Shown here one piece after another: positions 33,724-44,512 of a stretch of DNA of 64,000 nt. Position 1 is the stretch's first letter. Each line of letters begins with the position of its first letter. Where the stretch lies: positions 213,578 through 277,577 of the forward strand of contig NZ_JAQSDZ010000006.1 of NCBI RefSeq assembly GCF_029946165.1. The letters run 5' to 3'. Both the position numbers and the translations under genes were made by a program. The stretch is from Methylotenera sp. (GTDB taxonomy: Bacteria; Pseudomonadota; Gammaproteobacteria; Burkholderiales; Methylophilaceae). The notes under the pieces are model-generated. The model was not told where the DNA came from, searched no databases, and worked only from the letters and a program-made list of their open reading frames with translations.

Positions 33724-36700
33724 ATGCTCAAAAGAAAAAAAACCAACGGCACTCACGCCTCAATAAATGCAGTTTTAACATTTAGTGACGACCCCTTTTG
33801 GTACAAAGATGCCATCATTTATCAGCTACACGTTAAGTCTTTTTATGACAGCAATCATGATGGCATTGGTGATTTTAAAGGCTTAATAGAGAAACTGGAC
33901 TATATCTCTAATTTAGGGGTGAATACCATTTGGATATTGCCTTTTTATCCATCGCCGCGCAGAGATGATGGCTATGACATTGCTGAGTATAAAAATGTAC
34001 ATTCAGATTACGGCAATTTAGCTGATGCCAAGCGTTTTATTACAGAAGCGCATTCGCGCGGTTTAAGGGTTATTACAGAACTCATCATTAATCATACATC
34101 CGATCAACATATATGGTTTCAAAAAGCTAGAACTGCAAAACCCGGCTCACCAGCAAGAGACTTTTATGTGTGGTCAGATACTGACACCGCCTATAGCGGC
34201 ACGCGTATTATTTTTACCGATACTGAAAAATCAAATTGGACTTGGGATCCCGTAGCTAATGCGTTCTTTTGGCATCGGTTTTTCTCGCATCAGCCCGATC
34301 TAAATTTTGATAATCCAAAAGTATTAAAAGCGGTGATTAGGGTAATGGAGTTTTGGCTAGATATTGGTGTGGATGGTTTGCGTTTAGATGCCGTGCCTTA
34401 TTTAATCGAAAGAGAAGGGACTTCTAACGAGAACCTACCCGAGACACATGAAGTGCTTAAGAAAATCAGGAAAGTTGTCGACGCAAAATACCCAGGTCGA
34501 CTATTACTTGCTGAAGCCAATATGTGGCCAGAAGATGTTCAGTACTATTTTGGCGATAACGATGAATGCCATATGGCTTTTCATTTCCCCTTAATGCCCC
34601 GCATTTACTTAGCCTTAGCTCAAGAAGATAGATTCCCCATTACGGACATTCTGCAACAAACGCCTGATATTCCTAAAGAATGCCAATGGGCGATATTCTT
34701 AAGAAATCACGACGAACTCACTCTTGAAATGGTGACCGAGTCCGAACGAGCTTACATGCTCAATTTTTATGCCGCGGAAAATAGAGCAAGATTAAACGTG
34801 GGTATTCGCAGACGTTTAGCACCGCTGCTACAGCGCGATCGTCGTCGCATGGAGTTACTCAATAGCCTCTTATTATCCATGCCAGGTACGCCCGTTATTT
34901 ATTATGGTGATGAAATTGGTATGGGTGACAATATTCATTTAGGTGATCGAGATGGCGTGCGAACGCCTATGCAATGGTCACCTGATCGCAATGGCGGCTT
35001 TTCACGCATTGATCCAGCGAAGCTAGTGCTGCCCATCATTATGGATGCTCAGTATGGTTATCAAGCGATTAACGTAGAAGCACAGTCTGAAGATTTACAT
35101 TCTTTTTTAAATTGGATGCGCAGATTACTTATCACGCGGAAAAAATACCAAGCCTTTGGCAGAGGCAGCTTGAGATTGCTTTACCCTCAAAATAGAAAGA
35201 TTCTGGCCTATCTCAGAGAGTATCAAGGCGTCCATACAGAGCTGAATGAGAAAAAAGAAATCATTCTATGTATTGCTAATTTTTCGGGTTCGGCTCAAGC
35301 GGTAAAATTTAATTTATCCGAATACATTTCTTATGTGCCTGTAGAACTATTAGGTGAAACCTCATTCCCAGCCATTACTAGTTCACCTTATATCATCACT
35401 TTATCTCCTTATGGCTTTTATTGGTTTCGCTTAATGGATCCAAAACTCACTGAACAAAACTTAACAGAGTTAAGCGAATCCCCTGAAGTGGTTACATTAG
35501 TAGTACAAAAAGATTTGGCTGAGATATATAAACCGCCTTTGATTTCGCGTTTAGAGCAAATCTTGCCTCACTATTTAATTCAGCAGAGATGGTTTGCGAA
35601 TAAACAAGAAAATATCGAGTCCGCTTCACTTTCAAAATTAGTAACGCTAACAAATCCCTTGAATGAAGCTAGCATGCCTTTTAGTTTGAGTATGGTAAAA
35701 GTTCATACAGAAAATGGCGAAGAAAATTATTTGTTAACCTTCGGTTATGCGGAAGATGCCAACTACACCTCCCCGTTAACAAAAAAATTAAGCTTAGCCA
35801 GAGTGCGGCGTGGCTCAACTATTAGATTATTCTCCGATGCGTTCTCTATTGATGACTTTGCTTATACGCTCATCAAAAATCTGCAAATTGAGACTTCACT
35901 AATCACAAATGAAGGTGAAATACATTTCCACGGCAGTGCGCAGTTAAGCGAATTAGAGATTGAAGGTAAAAATGATGTCAGAAGAGCGGTAACCGAACAA
36001 TCCAATAGTTCTTTTATTTTTAACGATAAGATTTTTGTAAAAATAATCAGAAAACTCAGTGAGGGAATTAGCCCAGAACTAGAGATGATTAAGTATTTGG
36101 CTGAAATGAAATTCCCCAATGCGCCTATTTATTATGGCGATATTGCTTACGAAACCAAAAACGATAATTCCTACTGTTTATTAGTTGCCCAATCTTATGT
36201 GCATAACCAAGGCAATGGATGGGAGTGGACACTAGATAGGTTGGGGTATGCGCTGCAAATTAAAAATTTAGGTGAAGTTGCTGTGCAAAACTCACTCGTT
36301 GAAAAGGCAAACCCTCTAGAAGAGCTCACAGGTTTTGCAAATATTTTGGGCCAACGCTTAGGTGAGTTACATAACGCTTTAGCTACAGCCACCAATAATG
36401 CTGCTTTTAATCCAATTTTAGCTAGAAGGACAGATATAACTCACTGGCACAAACGCATTCTTTTGAAATTTCAACATGCATTAAAAATTGCAGCAAACAC
36501 TCAAATTATTCCAGAATCAAAATTGAATGAGTTCCAAAAAAACAGTTCAGATTTGATTAAGCAATTAGCTTCCGCCGGATTAAATCAAAAGTTAACACGT
36601 ATTCATGGGGATTTTCATTTAGGCCAAGTCCTAGTGCTCTACGGTGATGTAATGATTATTGATTTCGACGGCGAACCTAACCAAAGCTTAGAGGAGCGAC

Positions 36701-37131
36701 GCGCAAAAGACAGTCCGCTTCGTGATGTTGCTGGCGCATTACGATCATTCTCCTATGCTGCAGCCTATCTCAACAAAAACGAACATCAACTTAATAATGA
36801 TGAAGCCCAGCAAAACATCATTCAGCGTTATATAGACGCTTCACAGACCGCTTTTATGCAGTCTTACTGTAAATGCCTGTCAAACGATATTGCTGAAACT
36901 GCGCATTTAGTGATTGCTTCAAAACCTCAATCTAGTCATACAGCAGCAAAGAAAAATAACATTCAGCGAGAGATGCAATCATTGATTTATCTTTTTACCA
37001 TAGAACGAATTAGTCATGAAATTCTATACGAGTTTAATAACAGGCCAGATTGGCTTGATGTGCCAACGCAAAATTTGAATGTCCTTTTGGCAGAAGTAAC
37101 GCAATTTGTTGCGGAGCCTTCACATGCTTAA
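33724..37131 (+). CDS. treS: Trehalose synthase (maltose alpha-D-glucosyltransferase) fused to maltokinase
   Basis: 1135 residues from the ATG at 33724; an upstream in-frame start overlaps glgE and is unlikely. The N-terminal GH13 TreS domain (about 15–560) interconverts trehalose and maltose: FWYKDAIIYQLHVKSF, GLRLDAVPYL, LLAEANMW, FLRNHDELTLEM. The C-terminal maltokinase (about 620–1125) phosphorylates maltose for GlgE: IHGDFHLGQ and IDFDGEP hold the catalytic and metal residues. The fusion places the two steps in one protein. It overlaps treZ by eight bases. Confidence 0.95.
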   Translation: MLKRKKTNGTHASINAVLTFSDDPFWYKDAIIYQLHVKSFYDSNHDGIGDFKGLIEKLDYISNLGVNTIWILPFYPSPRRDDGYDIAEYKNVHSDYGNLADAKRFITEAHSRGLRVITELIINHTSDQHIWFQKARTAKPGSPARDFYVWSDTDTAYSGTRIIFTDTEKSNWTWDPVANAFFWHRFFSHQPDLNFDNPKVLKAVIRVMEFWLDIGVDGLRLDAVPYLIEREGTSNENLPETHEVLKKIRKVVDAKYPGRLLLAEANMWPEDVQYYFGDNDECHMAFHFPLMPRIYLALAQEDRFPITDILQQTPDIPKECQWAIFLRNHDELTLEMVTESERAYMLNFYAAENRARLNVGIRRRLAPLLQRDRRRMELLNSLLLSMPGTPVIYYGDEIGMGDNIHLGDRDGVRTPMQWSPDRNGGFSRIDPAKLVLPIIMDAQYGYQAINVEAQSEDLHSFLNWMRRLLITRKKYQAFGRGSLRLLYPQNRKILAYLREYQGVHTELNEKKEIILCIANFSGSAQAVKFNLSEYISYVPVELLGETSFPAITSSPYIITLSPYGFYWFRLMDPKLTEQNLTELSESPEVVTLVVQKDLAEIYKPPLISRLEQILPHYLIQQRWFANKQENIESASLSKLVTLTNPLNEASMPFSLSMVKVHTENGEENYLLTFGYAEDANYTSPLTKKLSLARVRRGSTIRLFSDAFSIDDFAYTLIKNLQIETSLITNEGEIHFHGSAQLSELEIEGKNDVRRAVTEQSNSSFIFNDKIFVKIIRKLSEGISPELEMIKYLAEMKFPNAPIYYGDIAYETKNDNSYCLLVAQSYVHNQGNGWEWTLDRLGYALQIKNLGEVAVQNSLVEKANPLEELTGFANILGQRLGELHNALATATNNAAFNPILARRTDITHWHKRILLKFQHALKIAANTQIIPESKLNEFQKNSSDLIKQLASAGLNQKLTRIHGDFHLGQVLVLYGDVMIIDFDGEPNQSLEERRAKDSPLRDVAGALRSFSYAAAYLNKNEHQLNNDEAQQNIIQRYIDASQTAFMQSYCKCLSNDIAETAHLVIASKPQSSHTAAKKNNIQREMQSLIYLFTIERISHEILYEFNNRPDWLDVPTQNLNVLLAEVTQFVAEPSHA

Positions 37132-38983
37132 TGCCTCTTCCACTTCAAGCTTAAACACAGCCTATAGCTCACAACTAAAAAGAGGCGCGCATTTAATTGA
37201 TAGCGAACATACCCAGTTCTGTCTATGGGCGCCAGAAGCCACTCAGGTATCGGTGATATTTGAAAGTGGCGAAGAATTCGAACTGAGCCCTGATGGCGAA
37301 TTCCCAGATTTTTATGTTGGAACTGTTACATGTGGAGTAGGTACACGTTATAAATACAACATCACTAATAAGCAAAATATAACTTTACTCGTGCCAGATC
37401 CAGCTTCACGTGGACAAGCTGAAAGTGTTCATGGTTATAGCATTGTTATCGATGAACATTCTTATCATTGGCGTCAAGTAAACTGGACGGGGCGGCCTTG
37501 GCATGAAACCGTTTTGTATGAAATGCATGTAGGTGTATTTGAGGGTTTTATCGGTGTTAAAAGTAAATTAGCTGAGCTTGCGGCGATGGGTTTTACGGCA
37601 ATTATGATCATGCCAATCGCATGTTTTCCTGGCCAACGTAACTGGGGTTACGATGGTGTTTTACTTTATGCGCCGCATTTTTCTTATGGTTCAGCAGATG
37701 ATTTAAAGTCTTTGATTGACGAAGCCCATACCTTAAATTTATCCATTTATTTAGACGTTGTTTATAACCACTTTGGGCCAGATGGGAATTATCTACATCA
37801 CTATGCACCGCAGTTTTTTGATGAAAAAGAACACACGCTTTGGGGGAAAGCGATTAATTTAAAGCACCCCATCGTTCGTAGTTTTTTTACAGAGAATGTG
37901 CTTTATTGGTTAGAAGAATTTCAATTTGATGGATTACGCTTTGATGCTTGCCATGCCATTTATGATAAATCGTGGTTATTTGAGGTGGCAAATCTTGTAC
38001 AAGAAACGATTGGCGCAAAACGATACATCAACTTAATGGCAGAAAACGACGACAACTCTGTCGCTTTATTGCAAAACGGTTTTTCGGCACAATGGAATGA
38101 TGATGCACATCACTTGATGCATGTGTTATTAACTGGCGAGACTGAAGGTTATTATTCTTATTATGCAGAGAACACAGCACAAAATTTAGCTAAATGCCTT
38201 TCCCAAGGATTTGTTTTTTCTGAAAATGAAAATCTGTATAAAGAAGCGTCTAATCGGCTTTCTGCTCACGACACATCCCGTTTATCGCCGACCAGTTTTG
38301 TATTTTTCTTACAAAATCATGATCAGATAGGTAACCGTCCATTTGGTGAAAGATTAACTACACTGGTGCTAGATCGCACATTACGTGTTGCCAATGCTTT
38401 AGTTTTACTCTGCCCTCATATACCGATGATTTTTATGGGTGAAGAATTTGGTGCTACTCAACCATTTTTATATTTCACTAGCCATGAAGATGAAGCGTTA
38501 ATTGAAGCAATTCGACAAGGTCGTCGAAAGCAATTTGCTTCTTTCAGTAAGTTTGCCGATTCCACATTTGCCTTAAAAATTCCAGATTCAAATGATGTGG
38601 ATACCTTTGAAACTTCTATTCCAAGACCAATAAGTGTGGAAGGTTATACCAGCGCATCTAACTGGAGCCAGTGGATGAGTAAATTGCTTGCAATTAGGCA
38701 TGCTCACATTACGCCTAAACTTGCTACGGCCAAATCCATCTCGGCAAAAGCGATTGGCCCATCTGCTGTAGTTGTCAGCTGGCGGATGAGTGATGGCTCA
38801 AAATTAATATTAGCATTTAATTTAGGTAACGAAATATTAGATATTTCGCAGCAGGCATTATGTGTGGTGGAAAATTCAGACGTTTTATTTGATTACAGTG
38901 AGGTATGGGAGTCTTTAACTAAGAATATTTTTCCTGGAAATTCCATCATTGCGCTGTCAGAAGCGCCTATCAACGGCGTTTAA
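37124..38983 (+). CDS. treZ: Malto-oligosyltrehalose trehalohydrolase
   Basis: 619 residues from the ATG at 37124, which overlaps the treS stop. An N-terminal CBM48-like domain (about 20–110; FCLWAPEATQVSV) precedes the GH13 barrel. Key segments are GYDGVLLYAPHFSYGS, GLRFDACHAI (nucleophile Asp), LMAENDDNS (Glu) and QNHDQIGNRPFGERL. It releases trehalose from the ends made by TreY. The Asn-His-Asp-Gln-Ile-Gly-Asn-Arg signature separates TreZ from branching enzyme. One base separates it from treY. Confidence 0.95.
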   Translation: MLNASSTSSLNTAYSSQLKRGAHLIDSEHTQFCLWAPEATQVSVIFESGEEFELSPDGEFPDFYVGTVTCGVGTRYKYNITNKQNITLLVPDPASRGQAESVHGYSIVIDEHSYHWRQVNWTGRPWHETVLYEMHVGVFEGFIGVKSKLAELAAMGFTAIMIMPIACFPGQRNWGYDGVLLYAPHFSYGSADDLKSLIDEAHTLNLSIYLDVVYNHFGPDGNYLHHYAPQFFDEKEHTLWGKAINLKHPIVRSFFTENVLYWLEEFQFDGLRFDACHAIYDKSWLFEVANLVQETIGAKRYINLMAENDDNSVALLQNGFSAQWNDDAHHLMHVLLTGETEGYYSYYAENTAQNLAKCLSQGFVFSENENLYKEASNRLSAHDTSRLSPTSFVFFLQNHDQIGNRPFGERLTTLVLDRTLRVANALVLLCPHIPMIFMGEEFGATQPFLYFTSHEDEALIEAIRQGRRKQFASFSKFADSTFALKIPDSNDVDTFETSIPRPISVEGYTSASNWSQWMSKLLAIRHAHITPKLATAKSISAKAIGPSAVVVSWRMSDGSKLILAFNLGNEILDISQQALCVVENSDVLFDYSEVWESLTKNIFPGNSIIALSEAPINGV

Positions 38984-38984
38984 T

Positions 38985-41801
38985 ATGATGCGCAGTAATC
39001 ATATAAGCGCAACCATCCGTTTGCAATTTAATCAAAATTTCACTTTTGATCATGCTAATAGTTTGGTTGATTATTATTCCAAGCTGGGAATTACCCATAT
39101 TTATGCATCACCCATATTAACTGCTAGAGAAAATTCCACTCATGGCTATGACATTGTTAATCCTACTCAGATTAATTCAAATCTAGGTGGTATCGACGGA
39201 TTAAGGCGCTTAGTAAAGACATTAAGAAATCATCACATGGGATTAATCATTGATATTGTCCCTAACCACATGGGCGTTGGTGGTCATGAAAACCCGTGGT
39301 GGCAGCATGTGTTGGAATGGGGTCGCAAAAGCCCTTATGCTTTCTGGTTTGATATCGATTGGGATTCTGCCGATGTTCATTTAAACAATAAAATATTGGC
39401 GCCTTTTTTGGGTGATCCGTACGGCACTTCACTCGAAAATGGCGATATTAAACTTAAATTTAACCCGACAGAGGGCCGCATAGAGGCTCATTATTTCTCC
39501 CATTGTTTTCCTATCTCACTATCAATTTATAAAGAAATATTAAGTCACAACCACTCACAATCTTTTGAAAAAATAATTTCAGAATTAGCAGAAATAGATT
39601 TTGAACTCGATTTTTTAATCATTGAAAATGATGTAGAAAAAGTATTTCAACAGTTAAAAAGCTTGTGTGCATCAGAAACTGGCCTGTTAACTTTAACTGA
39701 AATATTAGATTTATATAATGGCGACTCTAAAGAAGCCAAATCCCGATTACATGATTTACTAGAACGCCAGCATTACCGACTTACATGGTGGCGGAACGCG
39801 ACCGATCAAATTAATTGGCGCCGATTTTTTGAAATATCTGAGCTTGCTGGTATAAGGGTTGAACTAGACGAGGTTTTTGAAGCCACTCATTCACTTATAT
39901 TTGATTTATATAAAGAAGGCCTTATCGACGGACTGAGAATCGACCATATCGATGGATTAGCCTATCCACAGCAATATTGCACAAAACTGCGGTCACGTTT
40001 GCAAAAACTATCTAATCACCGACCACCAGACTTGCAGCAAGAACCTTATTTGATTGCTGAAAAAATTCTCGCGCATAACGAATTTTTAGTGACGGATTGG
40101 CAACTCGAAGGCACCACTGGCTATGACTTTATGGAAGATGTGAATGCATTATTGCATGATGCAAACGGAGAAGAGCCACTGACGCTTTTATGGGAAAAGA
40201 TTACCCAAGATAAAAACGACTTCAATCAAAATATCCATAATGCCCGCAGACAATTATTAAGAGAAAATTTTGTTGCCGAATTTGAAGCGACGGCAATGGC
40301 ATTGCATAAAATAGCCAGAGTAGACTTAAATACCAGAGATTACTCTTTGGCCTCTATCAAGCGCGTGTTAACAGAAATTTTGGTGCACTTACCTGTCTAT
40401 CGGACTTATATTGTTGCTTCAGAAAAACCTTCAATATTTGATCAATCTATCTTTGATGGAATAGCGATCAATGCACTGCGTACGCTCAGCAATGTAGATA
40501 AGCCTCTATTGAATATAGTGTTAAGTTGGCTAATCGGAGACCAAGTTCAATCGGGTGATAATAGCCTTTTTGCCGACCTTTCCAGACGAGCAATTTCCCG
40601 CTTTCAACAACTCACGCCCGCACTTGTTGCAAAATCTGTAGAAGACACCGCTTTTTATCGTTATGGCCGATTACTGTCGCGAAATGAAGTGGGTGGTAGC
40701 CCAGAAATATTCTCAATCAGCATTGAGGAATTTCATCAACGATGCCTCACGCGTCAAAAAAATTATCCTTTGGGTATGCTAGCTACAGCGACACACGACA
40801 ACAAACGCGGAGAAGATGCACGTGCAAGGTTAGCCGTGCTCAGTGAAATCCCTTTGCAATGGCAACAAACTGTTTGTCATTGGTTTCAGTTAAATGCAGC
40901 TTACAGACAAGATATTCAGCCCAATAATAATTTGGATGCTCTTTATATCGCGCCAAGACCTCATCATGAGTACATGCTCTACCAGACATTAGTAGGGCAT
41001 TGGCCTTACGACTTGTCCATTGATGATGCGGATGCGTTGGAACAATATGCCATAAGATTAAACGCATGGTTTTTAAAAAGCATCAGAGAAGCCAAGCGTT
41101 TTTCAAATTGGATTCAGGTAAATGAAGAGTATGAAACCGCCTGCACAACATTCATTTTCAATATTTTAAAGCTAGAAAATCAGCAATTTATAAAGGAAGT
41201 CTCTGCTTTTGTAAGACGTATATCGAGTGCTGGAATAATCAATAGTTTATCGATGTGTTTACTACGTTTGACATGCCCGGGAGTACCAGATTTATATCAA
41301 GGGACAGAGCTTTGGGATTTTAACTTGGTAGATCCAGACAACCGACGTGAAGTTAATTATGAATTTAGGCAGCAAGTAATTAACGAGGATTTTGAATTAA
41401 AAGTCAGATTAAAAAATTGGGAAGATGGGTCCATTAAGCTAGGATTAATTAAGGAGGTGTTAAATCTTAAAAAAGCTAAACCTTCTCTTTTTAACAAAGG
41501 TGATTACACACCCTTAAAATTAACTGGTTCGAAGAGTGAGCATTTTATTAGTTTCGCTAGAAACTTTAAAAGTGAATCAGTCATAGTCATTGCACCGAGA
41601 ATCTTAACAAGAATATTATCAGGCCACAATAACCCAAGCCTGATTCTAGAAGAGAATGAACTTATATTAACTTTAGAAACGGGTATCGAAAGCCTCTACG
41701 ATATCTTCACAAAAAGGAATTTTAAGATTAGTAATGGAAAATTAGACTTATCTAAAATACTTAAGGATTTGCCTTTTTCTGTCTTACTTTACCTAAGGTA
41801 A
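38985..41801 (+). CDS. treY: Malto-oligosyltrehalose synthase
   Basis: 938 residues from the ATG at 38985 (a second ATG follows directly). TreY turns the reducing-end alpha-1,4 bond of a maltodextrin into the alpha,alpha-1,1 bond of trehalose. TIRLQFNQNFTFDHA and YASPILTARENSTHGYDI are the family's N-terminal signatures; GLRIDHIDGL holds the nucleophile and a long insert follows. The length is within the family range. It is the last gene of the glgE operon and converges on the MHYT-GGDEF gene 14 bases away. Confidence 0.95.
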   Translation: MMRSNHISATIRLQFNQNFTFDHANSLVDYYSKLGITHIYASPILTARENSTHGYDIVNPTQINSNLGGIDGLRRLVKTLRNHHMGLIIDIVPNHMGVGGHENPWWQHVLEWGRKSPYAFWFDIDWDSADVHLNNKILAPFLGDPYGTSLENGDIKLKFNPTEGRIEAHYFSHCFPISLSIYKEILSHNHSQSFEKIISELAEIDFELDFLIIENDVEKVFQQLKSLCASETGLLTLTEILDLYNGDSKEAKSRLHDLLERQHYRLTWWRNATDQINWRRFFEISELAGIRVELDEVFEATHSLIFDLYKEGLIDGLRIDHIDGLAYPQQYCTKLRSRLQKLSNHRPPDLQQEPYLIAEKILAHNEFLVTDWQLEGTTGYDFMEDVNALLHDANGEEPLTLLWEKITQDKNDFNQNIHNARRQLLRENFVAEFEATAMALHKIARVDLNTRDYSLASIKRVLTEILVHLPVYRTYIVASEKPSIFDQSIFDGIAINALRTLSNVDKPLLNIVLSWLIGDQVQSGDNSLFADLSRRAISRFQQLTPALVAKSVEDTAFYRYGRLLSRNEVGGSPEIFSISIEEFHQRCLTRQKNYPLGMLATATHDNKRGEDARARLAVLSEIPLQWQQTVCHWFQLNAAYRQDIQPNNNLDALYIAPRPHHEYMLYQTLVGHWPYDLSIDDADALEQYAIRLNAWFLKSIREAKRFSNWIQVNEEYETACTTFIFNILKLENQQFIKEVSAFVRRISSAGIINSLSMCLLRLTCPGVPDLYQGTELWDFNLVDPDNRREVNYEFRQQVINEDFELKVRLKNWEDGSIKLGLIKEVLNLKKAKPSLFNKGDYTPLKLTGSKSEHFISFARNFKSESVIVIAPRILTRILSGHNNPSLILEENELILTLETGIESLYDIFTKRNFKISNGKLDLSKILKDLPFSVLLYLR

Positions 41802-41814
41802 TTCACGCATTAAT

Positions 41815-43496
41815 TTAATATCTTAAGCACTTTTTCATAGACCAATTGAAAAAACTCATGGCATTCCGCCCAGAATTTTTTGCGCTATACATGGCAATAT
41901 CAGCTTGTTTAAGTAATTCATCCACGTCATACCGATTACCGTGAAAAAGGGTAACCCCCATACTACAGCTAATAGAGTACTCGTTATCCTGTAGAAAGAA
42001 TGGCTGGTTAATGGCAGCAATAATCTTTTTTCCAACGATCTTAGCTTCAACAGTAGCCCCTTCTGCACCGTCACTCAAATCCTCTAACATCACTACAAAT
42101 TCGTCACCACCTAAGCGCGACACGGTATCACCTTCGCGCACACAATCTTGTAAACGGACGGCCACTTCTATCAGCAACAAATCTCCAAAATTGTGCCCTA
42201 GAGTATCGTTTAATAGTTTGAAGTGATCCAGATCGATAAAAATTATCGCGCCGTAGCGATGGCTTCTAATGCTACTTGTGATGGCTTGATGTAGACGATC
42301 CTGAAGCAGGCGGCGATTCGGCAGCCCCGTGAGTGGGTCATGAAAGGCAAGGAGAATGATGTTCTCCTGAGCTTCTTTAAAATCTCGGATGTCAGATATA
42401 GCCGCGACGTAATTGGTGACATGCCCATCAGGCGCGGATACTGCGGTTATCATCAACCGATAAGGATTGATTACACCATCTTTACGTTCGCTCCAGATTT
42501 CTCCTAACCAAGACTTTTTATCAGATAAACTTTTCAAAATGTCATCATAAAACATTTCATTATGATGCTTGGAAATAAGTATTTCTATAGACCTACCCAG
42601 CACCTCTTCCATACTGTATCCAGTCAATTTGGTGAAGGATTTGTTTACACGCAAAATGATGTTTTTAGCATCTGTCACCAATACGCCTTCCTGCACTTCA
42701 AATGCACTTGCCACTAGGTGTAATTCCCTCTGTTGTTCTTCCAATTGCATATTGGCTAAGCGCAAATCATCTATCGCGAAATGTCGATCAAGCGCATTAG
42801 CAAATCCACCTCCACTGAAAAGAAGAAAGCACCCAGAGGTGACAATGACAGCGAGTAAATGAGGTTTGAACTGTAAATTGCCAACAGCGCAGATACTATT
42901 AGGAGAGAAAACAGTACCCACCATTGCGGTGTAGTGCATACCTGCAATTGCCAGGCTCAACACTATTGCCCCGAACAAATGCCGAAAAAGTGGATGTAAT
43001 ACAGTTTTGTTACCAGCATATACGATAAGAAGCGCACTAATAGAGGTGGTTATTGCGATAACAATTGAGAGGATGACTAAGATGGGTTTATAGGTAATTG
43101 ACGGTTCAATTCTAAGCGCTGACATGCCCACATAATGCATGCTCACTATGCCTAAGCCCATTAATAAACCGCCGATTAACATATTTTTCAACGGTAACTT
43201 AGGGTTTCGGAGAAAATAGAACCCAGCGATTGCAGCTACAATCGCTGGTATTGCTGAAATAAACGTCAGGCGACTATCATAAGCCAGAGGGATGGGTAAA
43301 TGAAAGGCAAGCATACAAATAAAATGCAGCGCCCATATAGCTATACCCCAAGTCACACCTCCTGCTACCATCCATGCGAGGCAGGGTAGCCCGTACTTTC
43401 TCGCATACGCTCTGCATGAGAAAGCGCTATGAAAGAGCCAAAAATAGCTATTAACACAGATAAAACGACAAGATCACCGTCCCAGCTAATCTTCAA
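41815..43496 (-). pseudogene. MHYT-PAS-GGDEF diguanylate cyclase gene with a frameshift near its start
   Basis: The main frame (43371–41815) encodes 518 residues starting inside the MHYT domain (GVTWGIAIWALHFICMLAF), then membrane spans, a PAS domain and GGDEF (SRLGGDEFVVML, with REGD inhibitory site). The first MHYT segment is in another frame: a TTG at 43496–43494, with GGAG eight bases upstream, opens WDGDLVVLSVLIAIFGSFIALS, given here by its key residues, and runs to a TAG at 43365. The two frames meet near 43395–43410. This may be a real mutation or a sequencing error; without the first helix the MHYT sensor would be incomplete. Confidence 0.8.
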
Positions 43497-43695
43497 GCGC
43501 TTTCTCCTAACACTTCAATTTAATTAAGTAATTGAAGTCGCAACCTAAAACTCAGATCGGTTTCTTTCAAAATCACGCTTTATTTTCGTGTAGGTTTCAA
43601 GTTAATCGGCCTGTCCATCAATCGCTGTTTATTCGCCAGATTTTTCAATATCTAGACTGTTTAATATGGACAAGCAATGAAGGTTTTTAATTGAG

Positions 43696-44205
43696 TTAAG
43701 TGTTAGTAGGAATATCAGAGTTTCCCCATTCTTTCTCAAGACGATCACGATCCGCATCCGAACGAGGATTGACACCTAAAAGTATTCCACCTTCTTTAAT
43801 ACCAAGCTCGTATTCTTTTAGACGATCTTCAGGAAGGCCCCAACCAATGAGCGCGCCAACAAGTCCACCAGTCACACCGCCAGCTCCCGCGCCTGCAATA
43901 GCAGCAGCTAATGGACCAGCAACCCAAATTCCCAGTCCAGGCAATACTAAGGTGGTGCCCATTGCAACCACAGCTGCCGCAATGGCGCCAATAGTTGCAC
44001 CCGTTACGCCCCCAACAGTAGCGCCTTCACTTGCTTTATTGCCTACTTCTGTTTCTAGAATGACACTCTTTCCATAGTAGCGTTCTCTAGTTTCCTCTGA
44101 CATCACGACATTGATTTCTTCGCCAGAATAGCCTGCTTGAGATGCGCTCTTATATGCACGATCAGCAGTTTCTTTATCTTTAAATAAACGGGTTAAATAG
44201 CTCAT
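43696..44205 (-). CDS. Glycine-zipper general stress protein
   Basis: 169 residues from the ATG at 44205, which has AAAGGA upstream; a longer frame to 44286 lacks such a site. The N-terminal part (YLTRLFKDKETADRAY..., residues 1–45) resembles the general-stress-protein 17M-type domain. The middle (about 60–130) is a long Gly/Ala-rich hydrophobic stretch with glycine-zipper spacing. The C-terminus (EYELGIKEGGILLGVNP) is typical of the family. Such proteins are induced by osmotic or stationary stress and probably associate with membranes; the exact role is unknown. Confidence 0.8.
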   Translation of the reverse strand: MSYLTRLFKDKETADRAYKSASQAGYSGEEINVVMSEETRERYYGKSVILETEVGNKASEGATVGGVTGATIGAIAAAVVAMGTTLVLPGLGIWVAGPLAAAIAGAGAGGVTGGLVGALIGWGLPEDRLKEYELGIKEGGILLGVNPRSDADRDRLEKEWGNSDIPTNT

Positions 44206-44512
44206 CAAGGTATCCTTTAGTTTTATGAAAAATCTAAAATCAATATTACCTAAGCAAACTTCGCTAATCAGTGTGATAGCGTACATATGGGTATTATTTG
44301 AAATTTCATGGCTTAAGGCATATTTATAGTTTGCTTAAGCACTAGGTTATTTAATATTAATAAGCCAAGTCCTACGGCTATTTAGGCAACTTTCCTATTA
44401 CTTAATAAGTGACAATCTAGAAAAATGATTAAATAAATAAATCTTAAAACATTCACCAGACGAAAAAGGTGAAATACCACTTTATTCACCTAGTTAGAAT
44501 GAGGAGATCAAT

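Noticed and set aside
37608..37808. Antisense frame inside treZ and similar long frames inside glgE, copA and the receptors
   Set aside because: They lie wholly inside strongly supported genes and show no independent family features.
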